DNA of 64,000 nucleotides from Bacillota bacterium (GCA_023440965.1 JAEZRC010000003.1:124001-188000); one strand, 5' to 3'; numbered from the stretch's first letter, positions 8,974 through 17,855 are shown. Notes: generated from the sequence alone by a model not told the origin. Numbers and translations: made by a program.

Positions 8974-9005
8974 ACAAACACTCCCTTAAATTATTATTAA
9001 AGCTA

Positions 9006-10049
9006 TTATTTAATATAGCTTTTAAAATTCTTACTATATTTTATATCGCCATTTTTAAATACCCACATTGCTTCGATATTTTCGTGAGAGTTAATGAATT
9101 CAAGTCCTTTTTCGTAAGGCATATTGAATACTGCTGTTGATAGTGCATCTGCATACCCAGAATCTTTATGAAGGATAGTCACAGCACGAAAGTATGTTGA
9201 AGGCATTAATGTATCATCATTTATGATATGGTGATACTGAACTCCGTTAACAGTATAATACCTCTGATAATCACCACTTGTGACGAGTGACATATTTTGA
9301 ATTTTTAGTGTAACAAGACTCTTTTTTTCACTTTCCCTATCAGGGTTTTCAACTCCGACATTCCACATCTGATTATCAATACCCTTGTTGCCTATTGCTT
9401 TAACATTTCCGCCAACGCTGACAAGCCCGTGCTTAAAGCCTTTTTTCTCAACATCTCTGCAAACCCGTTCTACCGCATAGCCTTTTCCGACAGAACCGAC
9501 ATCAATACTCATATCCTTATCAGCAAGATATACTGTTGAGTTTGCCTCATCAATAATAATTTTATTAATATCTGTGTGATTTTTTGCCGTCTTTAATTTT
9601 TCCATTGGTGGAAGCTCTGCATTTTCAGGATCATCAATCCCTTCCGTCCGGTAATCATGCCATATTTCAAGGACACTTCCCATTGCAATATTAAAAGAAG
9701 CATTGGTTTCAGTATATTTCTGCTTTGCAAAAATAAGAAGGTCAATTATTTTCTTATCAACCTTAACAGGTTCAATTCCCGCTTTGTCATTTATTGTTTT
9801 GATATTATTTTTTCCTTCATAATCATTATAGATATCATAAAGCTCATGATAAACTTTAAGGTCATCGTGAATGAACTGAACATACTCTTCAAAATCCTTT
9901 TTTGAATCTGTGTAGCCTATTATGGTAGTAACAGTATCAAAAAGATTTAGGAACTGTGCCTCATAGCGTTGAGGGTCTGACTTGCCACAGGCAGAAAAAT
10001 TAAGCACACATACTATTGCAATAATGAGTGAAATAATTTTCTTTTTCAT
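9006..10049 (-). CDS. fmnB: FAD:protein FMN transferase, lipoprotein form (FmnB/ApbE)
   Basis: A 347-residue ApbE protein with a lipoprotein signal (hydrophobic residues 5-17, lipobox FSAC with Cys21), so it acts on the outer face of the membrane. Family motifs include DVGSVGKGYAVERV in the middle, VSVGGNVKAIG, and GYADALSTAVF near the end, where Asp and Thr bind Mg. ApbE moves FMN from FAD onto a Thr or Ser of target proteins. In Listeria the homologue FmnB flavinylates PplA; here pplA is the adjacent upstream gene, 147 bp away. A terminator separates them, so fmnB probably also has its own promoter. RBS AAGGAG sits 5 nt before the ATG. Confidence 0.93.
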   Translation of the reverse strand: MKKKIISLIIAIVCVLNFSACGKSDPQRYEAQFLNLFDTVTTIIGYTDSKKDFEEYVQFIHDDLKVYHELYDIYNDYEGKNNIKTINDKAGIEPVKVDKKIIDLLIFAKQKYTETNASFNIAMGSVLEIWHDYRTEGIDDPENAELPPMEKLKTAKNHTDINKIIIDEANSTVYLADKDMSIDVGSVGKGYAVERVCRDVEKKGFKHGLVSVGGNVKAIGNKGIDNQMWNVGVENPDRESEKKSLVTLKIQNMSLVTSGDYQRYYTVNGVQYHHIINDDTLMPSTYFRAVTILHKDSGYADALSTAVFNMPYEKGLEFINSHENIEAMWVFKNGDIKYSKNFKSYIK

Positions 10050-10155
10050 CTTTTCTCCTTGAATTTTATATCTCTAATAATATAACATATTTTTGATTAT
10101 TATAAAACAGCATACAATAAAATATTATTTATTATCTCCTGTCATATAATAAATT

Positions 10156-10185
10156 AAAGGGCAGAAATCATCTGCCCTTTAAAAA
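10156..10185 (-). terminator. Intrinsic terminator between pplA and fmnB
   Basis: A perfect 10-bp stem (10156-10165 and 10171-10180) with loop AATCA lies 16 bp past the pplA stop. The A/T-rich tail has only a short T run, so read-through into fmnB is possible. Confidence 0.7.
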
Positions 10186-10196
10186 TATCTGACAGC

Positions 10197-11237
10197 TTAC
10201 TTAGCAGAGCCTACAGCCTTACTGATTACAGCTATGTAATCAGTAATACTAATTGTTACTGAAGCCTTAAGATCTGTGTCAGTAGGCTTGCCGTCTTCAA
10301 CTTTAATACCTTTTACTTCGTCAAGAGTCTTGCCTGTTACATACTTTGATAATGCAGCAGCCTGCTCGTACCATTCTTTACCGATTGAAGAAGCCTTCTT
10401 CATGCCATATTCATCACCAAGTTCGTTCTTAGTCATATTCTTAGCTTTTAGATCAGAAGTGATTTTACCATTAGCTGAGAAAGTAACATCAGTCTGTGAA
10501 GCATCGATTGTTGCTGAAGTAATCTTACCAGTATTATCAACTGTTACTACACCATAACTTGAGTAAGCCTCAGCAACACCGTCTTTATCACCAGCATCCT
10601 TTGACTTTGCAATGTTTGTTACTACGCCAAGACCAAGCTTGTCGCCAGCTTTAGCACCAAGTTCCTTAGAATTCTTTACAGCTTTTTCAATAGCATCAAT
10701 ATAACCAGAAATTGAAACTGTCACAGATGTTGAAAGATCAGCGTCGGCAGCCTTACCATCGTCTGAAAGCTTGATACCCTTAACTTCATCAACAGTTTTT
10801 CCTGTTACATACTTAGCAAGTGCAGCAGCCTGCTCATACCACTCTTTACCGATTGTTGAAGCTTTCTTCATGCCATAGTTATCACCAAGCTCATCCTTTG
10901 TCTTGAACTCAGCCTTAAGGTCTGTCTTTAGTTTTCCTGTTGCGTCAAAATTAATTTTTGTCTGTGCAGCATCAATGATACATTCAACAATTTTGCCGTC
11001 TTTGTCAACGGTTACAGCAACGATTGTTGAGTCAATCTGTGCAAGACCATCTTTGTCAGAAACGTCCTTTGAACTTTCTGTTTTTGAGATTACAGCAAGT
11101 CCTGTTTTGAGTGAACCTGATGTTGTCTTTTCACCACCGTCTGATTTTGATGATGATGAGTCATTGTCAGAACCACATCCTGCTAACATTAATGTTGCAA
11201 GTGAAAGGCTCAAGCCAAGAGTTAATACTTTCTTCAT
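10197..11237 (-). CDS. pplA: Flavinylated surface lipoprotein PplA with two repeat domains
   Basis: A 346-residue lipoprotein with lipobox LAGC (Cys21), a Ser/Gly/Asp-rich linker to about residue 42, and two ~150-residue repeats (about 43-190 and 200-346). Each repeat carries GK(I/L)..DLKA, ELGD.YGMKKAS.IGKEWYEQAAAL and K-Y-V-T-G-K-T. Each ends in a segment resembling the FMN-attachment motif D-x-x-[ST]-G-A-[ST]: DLSTSVT (167-173) and DLKASVT (322-328). The predicted FMN sites are therefore Thr173 and Thr328. In Listeria, PplA carries FMN on two domains and passes electrons out of the cell. The fmnB neighbour and the eet genes support this role. CGGAGG lies 6 nt before the ATG. Confidence 0.85.
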   Translation of the reverse strand: MKKVLTLGLSLSLATLMLAGCGSDNDSSSSKSDGGEKTTSGSLKTGLAVISKTESSKDVSDKDGLAQIDSTIVAVTVDKDGKIVECIIDAAQTKINFDATGKLKTDLKAEFKTKDELGDNYGMKKASTIGKEWYEQAAALAKYVTGKTVDEVKGIKLSDDGKAADADLSTSVTVSISGYIDAIEKAVKNSKELGAKAGDKLGLGVVTNIAKSKDAGDKDGVAEAYSSYGVVTVDNTGKITSATIDASQTDVTFSANGKITSDLKAKNMTKNELGDEYGMKKASSIGKEWYEQAAALSKYVTGKTLDEVKGIKVEDGKPTDTDLKASVTISITDYIAVISKAVGSAK

Positions 11238-11260
11238 ATAAACCTCCGAAATTTTGTTTT

Positions 11261-11803
11261 TTATTTTAAACCAAGCTTTTTAAAAGCCGGTAAAATAAAT
11301 CTTAACAAGGTGGAGGTTGCAATTCCTGCAATTATTCCCGCTATTAATAATAAGGGCAAATATGCCAAGAGTCCCATGCTTGTATATATTAATGAAATAC
11401 CGATGAACTGACCGATATTGTGAAAAACCGAACCAGCTATACTGATGATAAGATAGGAAACCTTCTCTTTAAAAATAAATAAAATAATCAGCATAATAGC
11501 AACCGATAGTAAACCACCGAGAAGACTTAAAAATGCCGCAACGCTACCCCTTGTGATAAGTACAAAACCAGCTTTTAATATTGCTATTGAAAAAGCTTGT
11601 CCTGCCCCAACAAAAAAGAGCGCATACATTACAGCTATGTTTGATAACCCAAGCTTTACCCCTGGAACAGGAATTGCAAGCTGGGGGATGGAATTCTCAA
11701 CAAGTGACAATATAAGTGCCAATGCAAACAAAAGCCCTGTGAGAACCATTCTTTTTGTTTTGTCGAGATTTGAAACAGGCTTATTCTGTGTTTTATTATT
11801 CAT
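11261..11803 (-). CDS. eetB: EetB-type Gx transporter-family membrane protein
   Basis: A 180-residue protein with five to six membrane segments and the signature VPGVKLGLSNIAVMYALF of the Gx transporter family, often misnamed heptaprenyl diphosphate synthase component I. The same family is encoded next to a NusG-II protein in the Listeria electron transfer locus (EetB with EetA), where both are needed for iron reduction. Whether it moves a substrate or supports electron passage across the membrane is unknown. It starts 8 bp after eetA with AGGTGG 5 nt before the ATG, and pplA follows after 23 bp, consistent with one transcript. Confidence 0.85.
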   Translation of the reverse strand: MNNKTQNKPVSNLDKTKRMVLTGLLFALALILSLVENSIPQLAIPVPGVKLGLSNIAVMYALFFVGAGQAFSIAILKAGFVLITRGSVAAFLSLLGGLLSVAIMLIILFIFKEKVSYLIISIAGSVFHNIGQFIGISLIYTSMGLLAYLPLLLIAGIIAGIATSTLLRFILPAFKKLGLK

Positions 11804-11811
11804 GCTACCAC

Positions 11812-12204
11812 CTATTTACCGACTATTATGTCAAGATCATCTTTGTCGTTTTTATCTTTTTTTACAATTTTTATTACGATCTTATTAGGAAGACACGCTG
11901 CACTTTCGCCGGCTATGCTGAGCTTTCCCGAACGGATACATATCTTATCAGGGCAATCAGATTCCACGAAAGCTATTGAACCATCTTTATAAACATGAAT
12001 AAGAACGTGGTCATTCTCTTCAAGCCTGAAGGAATAATCCTTCTTTTCCGAAAGGTCAACAACCTTTACGAGCTTTGATTCGTAATATATATGTGCAAGT
12101 ACTTTAGTGTTTGAAAATATTATTCTATAAGCGATATATCCAAAGACAGACAGAATAAGAAGTATGGATATTATAATAATATCTGTTTTCTTAAAAAATT
12201 TCAT
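11812..12204 (-). CDS. eetA: EetA-type NusG domain II membrane protein
   Basis: A 130-residue protein with one N-terminal membrane helix (about 8-29) and an extracytoplasmic NusG-II domain (about 35-128). Its conserved block CPDKICIRSG holds Cys84 and Cys89, and a third cysteine is Cys104 in SAACLPNKIVIKI. This is the EetA family, always found with EetB in electron transfer loci. The cysteines may form a disulfide or bind a cofactor (inference). GAGG lies 9 nt before the ATG. Confidence 0.85.
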   Translation of the reverse strand: MKFFKKTDIIIISILLILSVFGYIAYRIIFSNTKVLAHIYYESKLVKVVDLSEKKDYSFRLEENDHVLIHVYKDGSIAFVESDCPDKICIRSGKLSIAGESAACLPNKIVIKIVKKDKNDKDDLDIIVGK

Positions 12205-12228
12205 ACACCAAGCCTCATTTAAGTTATT

Positions 12229-13134
12229 TTATGATATTAATCCACAAATAAACATCATTATGACATTAAGGCTCATTATTAAAATAAAATTCTTTACTGC
12301 GAGCACAAAAGTCTTTGACTTGATCTGTTCTTTCATAAAAGCATTGATATTTTTTTGTACAACTACTATTGAAAGCAATGATACAAGATATAACGGATGA
12401 ACAATTCTGAAAATTACAAGAAGAATTGCCGAAGCGTAAACTGCATAATAGAGAAAAGTAAAAAGCTTTAAGGCATTAGGAATTCCTATATAATAAGGGA
12501 GAGTATGCCTTTTTACTGCAATATCATGCTCTAAATCACAGGTATTGTTTGCAAGCATAATATTTGATGTCACTAATGCAGGTGCTACCGATAAAAGAAG
12601 AACATAAAACATATGAATTATGTTTATATCAAGGATGATATTTTTTGAGGTAATATCAAGTGTGAGGAAATAACCCTCTGGCATATTAATATACAGCAGA
12701 ATGAAAGGAATTACAAGCCCATAGAAAAATCCTGAGAAGAATTCGCCAAGTGGCTGTCTTGATATCGGCACAGGGCCAAAGGTATAGAATACTCCGAATG
12801 CAAAGCAAATTGCACCAAGTATAAATACAACGACATCTGTCAGATATGCAAGATAAATTCCCAATGCTGCACTTAATGTAAACAACACTATTATTATGCC
12901 GAAAGCAATTTTTCTGTCAAATTGAAGTGTCTGATGATTGTCTTTTGTATCAATATAGTTGTTAATTGCCGTTGTTGTGAGGTCGAAGAGAAACATTGAT
13001 GCAAAAAATATTACTGTGAGCGAAATGTTGATTTTCTGATTCAAAACAAGCAGAAATGCTATTGTGTATAAAAACGCATATAAACTTGTTATCTTTGTCA
13101 TTATTTCAACATAGCTTAAAAATTTTTTCACCAA
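12229..13134 (-). CDS. dmkA: UbiA-family prenyltransferase DmkA (demethylmenaquinone synthesis)
   Basis: A 301-residue polytopic protein with about eight membrane segments and the two Asp-rich motifs of UbiA prenyltransferases: NNYIDTKD at 58-65 and NNTCDLEHD near 200. MenA-type members attach a polyprenyl chain to dihydroxynaphthoate to make demethylmenaquinone. In Listeria DmkA supplies a quinone pool dedicated to extracellular electron transfer. The gene lies between eetA and dmkB with short gaps. The start is TTG 13134 or GTG 13131 behind AAGGAAG. No other menaquinone genes are in the window, so the naphthoate head group must come from genes elsewhere or from outside. Confidence 0.85.
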   Translation of the reverse strand: MVKKFLSYVEIMTKITSLYAFLYTIAFLLVLNQKINISLTVIFFASMFLFDLTTTAINNYIDTKDNHQTLQFDRKIAFGIIIVLFTLSAALGIYLAYLTDVVVFILGAICFAFGVFYTFGPVPISRQPLGEFFSGFFYGLVIPFILLYINMPEGYFLTLDITSKNIILDINIIHMFYVLLLSVAPALVTSNIMLANNTCDLEHDIAVKRHTLPYYIGIPNALKLFTFLYYAVYASAILLVIFRIVHPLYLVSLLSIVVVQKNINAFMKEQIKSKTFVLAVKNFILIMSLNVIMMFICGLIS

Positions 13135-13149
13135 TAATATCTTCCTTAT

Positions 13150-14130
13150 CTATTTAGTCTTAAGCCCTGTATAAGCCTTATTGAATATCTGTACAAGCCT
13201 TTCCTTCTTTTCATCAGGTGCTTCTATGCTGTTGATAATCTTTATTGACTTTTCAAAATACTTTTTTGAAACCGCCTTTGTATAAAGAGTACCACCGTTT
13301 CCTGAAACCGACTTATTTATCTCAACACGGGAAAGTGAGCCGTCAAGTGCCTTCTGCTTCAATGCTTTATCTTTTTTAAAAGAATATATAAGCGGAAGTG
13401 TAATGACTCCTTGTTCAAAATCGGATTGCACAGGTTTTTTTGCAATTTCGCTTGATACTTCAAAATCAATGCAATCATCAGTTAGCTGAAATATCATTCC
13501 AAGATATCTGCCAAGATGTGTGTATTTTCTAAGCTGGTTTTTATCACAACCGTTTACTAATCCACCAGCGAAAAGCGAAGCCTCAAAAAGTGCAGCAGTT
13601 TTACCAGAAATGATTTTAAAATAACAAAGCTCGGAAAGATTAAAGTTATTGTTATTGATATGCTGATTAAGTTCACCAAGACAGATTTTGCCCATATAGC
13701 CAGGGAGCCCAAAATCAATATATTTCTTCCTGTCAGAAACCTTCCCCGCCATATTTAAAGCAAGGCAATAAATATAATCACCTGTGATTACTGCAGTTTT
13801 CTTCCCGAATTTCTTCTGCAAAGTTGCAATACCACGTCTTGTCTTTGCATTATCTATCACATCATCATGGACAAGTGTCCCGAGGTGCAATAGTTCAATC
13901 GCCGTCGCAAAACAAACTGCATCAGGGTGAATTAATCCTTCATCATTCATAGCAACAGTCAATAGTGAAGCTGTTCTGATAAATTTCCCTCTTGCCTGCT
14001 TCAGATGTTCAGTATAATTTCTGATAATGAGCGGTGAGGATGACAAAGCTTTATCAACCTCAACCCCGACAAGCTCAAAGGCTTTATCAAAATCATATAG
14101 TTCTATATTTTTTTCAATGTTATTAATCAT
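13150..14130 (-). CDS. dmkB: Polyprenyl diphosphate synthase DmkB
   Basis: A 326-residue trans-prenyl synthase with both Asp-rich motifs, DDVID at 89-93 followed by RRG, and DDCID at 218-222, plus GKTAALFEA between them. These enzymes condense isopentenyl diphosphate units onto an allylic primer. Here the product would be the side chain used by the next gene, dmkA. The start overlaps the end of ndh2 by 8 bp, indicating translational coupling. Closest role by context: the dedicated synthase of the electron transfer locus. The chain length cannot be read safely from sequence. Confidence 0.9.
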   Translation of the reverse strand: MINNIEKNIELYDFDKAFELVGVEVDKALSSSPLIIRNYTEHLKQARGKFIRTASLLTVAMNDEGLIHPDAVCFATAIELLHLGTLVHDDVIDNAKTRRGIATLQKKFGKKTAVITGDYIYCLALNMAGKVSDRKKYIDFGLPGYMGKICLGELNQHINNNNFNLSELCYFKIISGKTAALFEASLFAGGLVNGCDKNQLRKYTHLGRYLGMIFQLTDDCIDFEVSSEIAKKPVQSDFEQGVITLPLIYSFKKDKALKQKALDGSLSRVEINKSVSGNGGTLYTKAVSKKYFEKSIKIINSIEAPDEKKERLVQIFNKAYTGLKTK

Positions 14131-16165
14131 TGTATAAATATGACTTCCTTACCCAGCGTACTTTTTTCCAATGTTTCTTTAGGTATGGCATAGCGTAATA
14201 GTCAAGGCCAAGAGTTCTGCCTGCACCGAAGAGTAATGCAATAGCAGCAAAAATCATCCAGAATGTTCCCAGGTAAAGGCCAGTTGTCAATACAAACATT
14301 ACCTGAAGAACGAGCGAAAATACACTTGCTGGTGTTGTGAACAATCCTCCGATGAGTGCAAGTCCGATAAGAATTTCTGCAACAACGATGAATATCTGGA
14401 AGAACATTGTTACTCCATTATTTGCAAGAATAACCTTTTCAGTAAACCAGTTCATCAATGGCATATTAATTTTGAATGCATAGTCGTTAAGTGTTGAATG
14501 CGAAAGCTCTTTTCCGCTAACGAAGTAAACCTGGAACCAGCCAAAGATATCCCAGTTAATGAGTACCTTTCCGACCTTTTCAGCTACTGCCTTTGCAGCA
14601 TCACCTGTTGCTGCAGAAACAGTATCAACCATATTGGAGGCTTTTGCTGAAAGCCCCTGAATAAAGCTGACTGATGCTTCAGTTGCGCCAGTTACAGTAT
14701 CACCACCGTCTGGACTTTTTGCTACACCATTTAGAATTTTATCGTACCACGCATCTGCCCCACCGAAGAAATCAGCAAGCTTTGGTGATTTGAGCCAGCC
14801 TTCAACAATCTTCATAATACCTTCAAATAGCCATACTGCACCGAGCCATACCCGAAGTGCAACAAGCATAAATGAAGGAGTCTTGTTTGAGAAATGTCCA
14901 CCAACAAAGCTACGGTTATTTCTTATGGTAAAGAATTCATGCTTTAAATAGCTTAATATCTTATTCCAGCCAAGAACCTGAATGAAGTATATAATGTTTA
15001 TAAAATGCTTTGCAAACATAGCAAAGAATGAGCAAAGGTTAAACATATGTTTTGGTGTGCCAACACGTGCAACGCCATAGCGACCGCCGATACTTACCAT
15101 TACTCCGTGGAATTTAGGATTGTATTCTTCCATCTCTCCATTGCCTGTCAATGCATTTGCAATATTAACTGCTGCTGTGTGAGCACTCTGCTCACAGTTC
15201 TCAACCATCTGAGGAACTGGCGTTTTCTCACCTGATGCAGTATAAAGCATATTGTCACCGACAACATAAACGTTTTCATTATCAACTGAGCGAAGATATT
15301 TATCGAGCTTGATTCTTCCTCTGTTTGCTGATTCCAGTGTCTTTGCAGCTTCAGTTGTTATTTCAGCGCTTTCAATACCAGCAGTCCATATTACAGTATT
15401 AGTTGACTTACGGACACAAGCGTCGCTTTGGTTTAGATCGATAAAATCTTTGCCAATTCCACAAACACTTGTTCCAAGAACAACATCTACACCCATTTTT
15501 GCAAGGCGTCTTTCAACCTTTGCCGAAAGCTTTTCCGGAAGAATAGGAACTGTTCTTGTTAGTATATCAACATTTGTGAGTGTTACATCACTTCTGTCAA
15601 TTTCAAACTTATCGCAAAGAACAGGTACATACTCAGCAAGCTCACCAATCATTTCTACACCGGTAAAGCCAGCACCTACTACATAGAAATTAAGTAATCT
15701 TCTTTTTTCTTCTTTGTCAGTTTCACAGGCAGCCTGCCTGAAGCAGTTGTGAATATGATCCTTTAACTTTACAGCGTCATCGTATGACCATAACTTATGT
15801 GAGAATTCTTCAGCACCAGGAACACCAAAGAAGGTTGGCTTTGAACCTGCTGCAAGTACAAGATAGTCATAGTCATAAGTATCAGCTTTACCGAGAACCT
15901 TTTTACCCTCAAAGTCAATTGATTCAACAGTGTCAAGCTTTACATCAACCTTTCTTCCAGCAAAAACCTTGCTAAGGCTAATTTTTATACTGTCTTCATC
16001 AACTCTATTAGCAGCAACCTCGTGAAGTTCAGTAAGCATTGTGTGGAAAGGATTTTTGTCAATTATCGTTACTCTTATATCGTCATTTTTCCTAAATTTT
16101 TTTGCAAGCTTTTTTGCAGTAAGAATACCAGCATAGCCTGCTCCAACGATTACTACGTTTTTCAT
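14123..16165 (-). CDS. ndh2: Type II NADH dehydrogenase with C-terminal membrane domain (Ndh2)
   Basis: A 680-residue protein. Residues ~1-400 are an FAD/NAD(P)-binding NDH-2 enzyme with GAGYAG near the N-terminus for FAD and GAGFTG near residue 163 for NADH. The C-terminal ~270 residues add membrane segments of DoxX type (LRVWLGAVWLFEG, then several after residue 560) separated by an Ala/Asp/Ser-rich loop of about 90 residues. NDH-2 passes electrons from NADH to quinone without pumping protons. A C-terminal membrane extension is also present in the Listeria electron transfer Ndh2. Start chosen at ATG 16165, since the upstream ATG at 16180 encloses the AAGGGG ribosome binding site. First gene of the locus. 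Confidence 0.92.
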   Translation of the reverse strand: MKNVVIVGAGYAGILTAKKLAKKFRKNDDIRVTIIDKNPFHTMLTELHEVAANRVDEDSIKISLSKVFAGRKVDVKLDTVESIDFEGKKVLGKADTYDYDYLVLAAGSKPTFFGVPGAEEFSHKLWSYDDAVKLKDHIHNCFRQAACETDKEEKRRLLNFYVVGAGFTGVEMIGELAEYVPVLCDKFEIDRSDVTLTNVDILTRTVPILPEKLSAKVERRLAKMGVDVVLGTSVCGIGKDFIDLNQSDACVRKSTNTVIWTAGIESAEITTEAAKTLESANRGRIKLDKYLRSVDNENVYVVGDNMLYTASGEKTPVPQMVENCEQSAHTAAVNIANALTGNGEMEEYNPKFHGVMVSIGGRYGVARVGTPKHMFNLCSFFAMFAKHFINIIYFIQVLGWNKILSYLKHEFFTIRNNRSFVGGHFSNKTPSFMLVALRVWLGAVWLFEGIMKIVEGWLKSPKLADFFGGADAWYDKILNGVAKSPDGGDTVTGATEASVSFIQGLSAKASNMVDTVSAATGDAAKAVAEKVGKVLINWDIFGWFQVYFVSGKELSHSTLNDYAFKINMPLMNWFTEKVILANNGVTMFFQIFIVVAEILIGLALIGGLFTTPASVFSLVLQVMFVLTTGLYLGTFWMIFAAIALLFGAGRTLGLDYYAMPYLKKHWKKVRWVRKSYLYND

Positions 16166-16194
16166 TTTTATCCCCTTCATGTAATAATGCTATA

Positions 16195-16237
16195 ATTATA
16201 TCAAATTCCTTTTTCTAATTCAATACTAAATTGGTAT
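16195..16237 (-). promoter_or_regulatory. Promoter of the electron transfer locus with overlapping palindrome
   Basis: Minus strand: TTGAAT (16223-16218), 17-bp spacer, TATAAT (16200-16195), about 30 bp before the ndh2 start. A near-palindrome, ATACTAAATTGGTAT (16223-16237, plus strand), abuts the -35 box and could be an operator. Confidence 0.6.
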
Positions 16238-16313
16238 ACTTTGCTTATTTTTTTATTATATTATTGTAAATTTTTATATTTATATCTGTTATTATTATAA
16301 ATAAAATAAAAAA

Positions 16314-16344
16314 ATATATGCTCATATCAACTATGAGCATATAT
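16314..16344 (-). terminator. Intrinsic terminator after the D,D-carboxypeptidase gene
   Basis: ATATATGCTCATA pairs with TATGAGCATATAT around a short loop. On the minus strand it is followed by TTTTTTT. Confidence 0.85.
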
Positions 16345-16352
16345 TTACTTAA

Positions 16353-17699
16353 TTAAAACCTTTTTTTACTGGTCTTTGTTCTAAATTTTTTTCTACGCTT
16401 TTTCTTGTTTTTCAAAATAAAAAATGCCGTGTATAACGCAATTATTCCTATACATATATATATAGCAATTTTCATCATACTTGATGAAGGAAATTGTTTT
16501 GCTACACTTATTTTATACTTAGTGATATTCCTTTCAACAGATTGTGCAGCAATTAAATCTGTTGTGAATATTACATCACCATTATAAACAAGCTCAAGCT
16601 TACCTAGCTTTTCACCCTGTTTTACAGGAGCAATAACCGAATCTTCCTTTATGGGTTTAAGTCTTACAGCTGTCTCATACTCAACATCCTTAGGCCATAA
16701 TGCTATGAAATCGTCTTTTGCTGTATAATTTACATGAACTGCTTTTTTCCCGTATTCAACATCAATATTGCCAAGAATCGTCTTCTTATCAAGAATTTTT
16801 GCATATGATAATTTCCCAAAAGCCCAATTGTAGAGTGTTATATGATCAAGACAATTATAAAATTTGTTGTTACCGTCCTGATCCTTCATCGGTGCCTTCA
16901 ATGAAACGATAAGATAATCAACACCGTCTTTGCTTGCTGTGGAAATAAGACATCTTCCAGCTTCATCAAGTGTACCTGTCTTGATACCCTTTGCATATTT
17001 ATAGCTATACTGTCCTGGAAAAAGCATTGCATTTGTGTGCTCTTTGTAAGTTCCTTTCGGATGAACAGATGTTGCCGCCAGCGTATGTGCTGTTGTGGTT
17101 GCTATATCAGTAAACCTCGGCAATGACATAGCATATTTTGTTATAATTGCCATATCTCTTGCTGATGTGACCTGTGATGCATCAAAAAGACCATGAGCAT
17201 TAGCAAAATTAGTATTTGTACAGCCAAGCTCCTTTGCTTTGTCATTCATCATTTTCACAAAATTATTGATATTACCATTACCCACATTATAAGCAATAAT
17301 GTTTGCCGCCTCACAAGCTGACGGAAGAAGTAAAGCATACAATAAATCTTCATAGCTTACCTTTTCACCGATTCTTATATCGGCTGTTGAAACTTTCTGT
17401 CCTACAAAATCATCAAAAGCACTTGATGGTGCAGAAACCAAAGTTTTCTTAAGTTGGTCTGGTTTATCCTTATACTGTTCTAAAAGGATTATCGCCGTCA
17501 TAATTTTAGTTAAAGAGGCTGGAAATAAAGACTTGTTTTCATTCTTTTTATAAACTACTTCACCTGAATTCAGATTAACCATATAAACTGCTTCAGAATA
17601 TATATCAAGAGACGGATTGAAAGAAACACCTTCAGCCGTTGTAGGAACAAATATCCCAATTATCATTAAAAGTGCAAGAAAAAAACTACATTTTCTCAT
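16353..17699 (-). CDS. D-alanyl-D-alanine carboxypeptidase, DacF/PBP5 type
   Basis: A 448-residue exported protein: signal peptide ~1-23, serine peptidase S11 domain, C-terminal beta domain, and a membrane anchor near residues 405-427 followed by a very basic tail. Active-site motifs are SLTK (Ser62, Lys65), SAC (127-129) and KTG (240-242). The middle motif is normally S-x-N; cysteine at the third position is known from the Streptomyces K15 D,D-transpeptidase (SGC). The enzyme trims the terminal D-Ala from peptidoglycan stems. DacF acts during sporulation, which fits the nearby sigK, but a vegetative role is equally possible. It ends at a strong terminator. Confidence 0.92.
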   Translation of the reverse strand: MRKCSFFLALLMIIGIFVPTTAEGVSFNPSLDIYSEAVYMVNLNSGEVVYKKNENKSLFPASLTKIMTAIILLEQYKDKPDQLKKTLVSAPSSAFDDFVGQKVSTADIRIGEKVSYEDLLYALLLPSACEAANIIAYNVGNGNINNFVKMMNDKAKELGCTNTNFANAHGLFDASQVTSARDMAIITKYAMSLPRFTDIATTTAHTLAATSVHPKGTYKEHTNAMLFPGQYSYKYAKGIKTGTLDEAGRCLISTASKDGVDYLIVSLKAPMKDQDGNNKFYNCLDHITLYNWAFGKLSYAKILDKKTILGNIDVEYGKKAVHVNYTAKDDFIALWPKDVEYETAVRLKPIKEDSVIAPVKQGEKLGKLELVYNGDVIFTTDLIAAQSVERNITKYKISVAKQFPSSSMMKIAIYICIGIIALYTAFFILKNKKKRRKKFRTKTSKKRF

Positions 17700-17855
17700 A
17701 TGGACAAAACCTCATTTATGTATTATTATAATTATAAACTACAAATTAAATTATACCAAATAATTGACTGCTTTGCAAAGGTTATTAATAACCAAAAATA
17801 TAAGAACGGACAATACTGGCATATAATGTTTGCATTTTATATAAGGAGAAATACT

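Noticed and set aside
16166..16180. Upstream ATG for ndh2
   Set aside because: The ATG at 16180 encloses the AAGGGG binding site of the start at 16165.
17700..17855. 52-residue extension of the metallophosphoesterase
   Set aside because: Family proteins begin at MIYVTGDLHGD, and AAGGAG lies directly before that codon.
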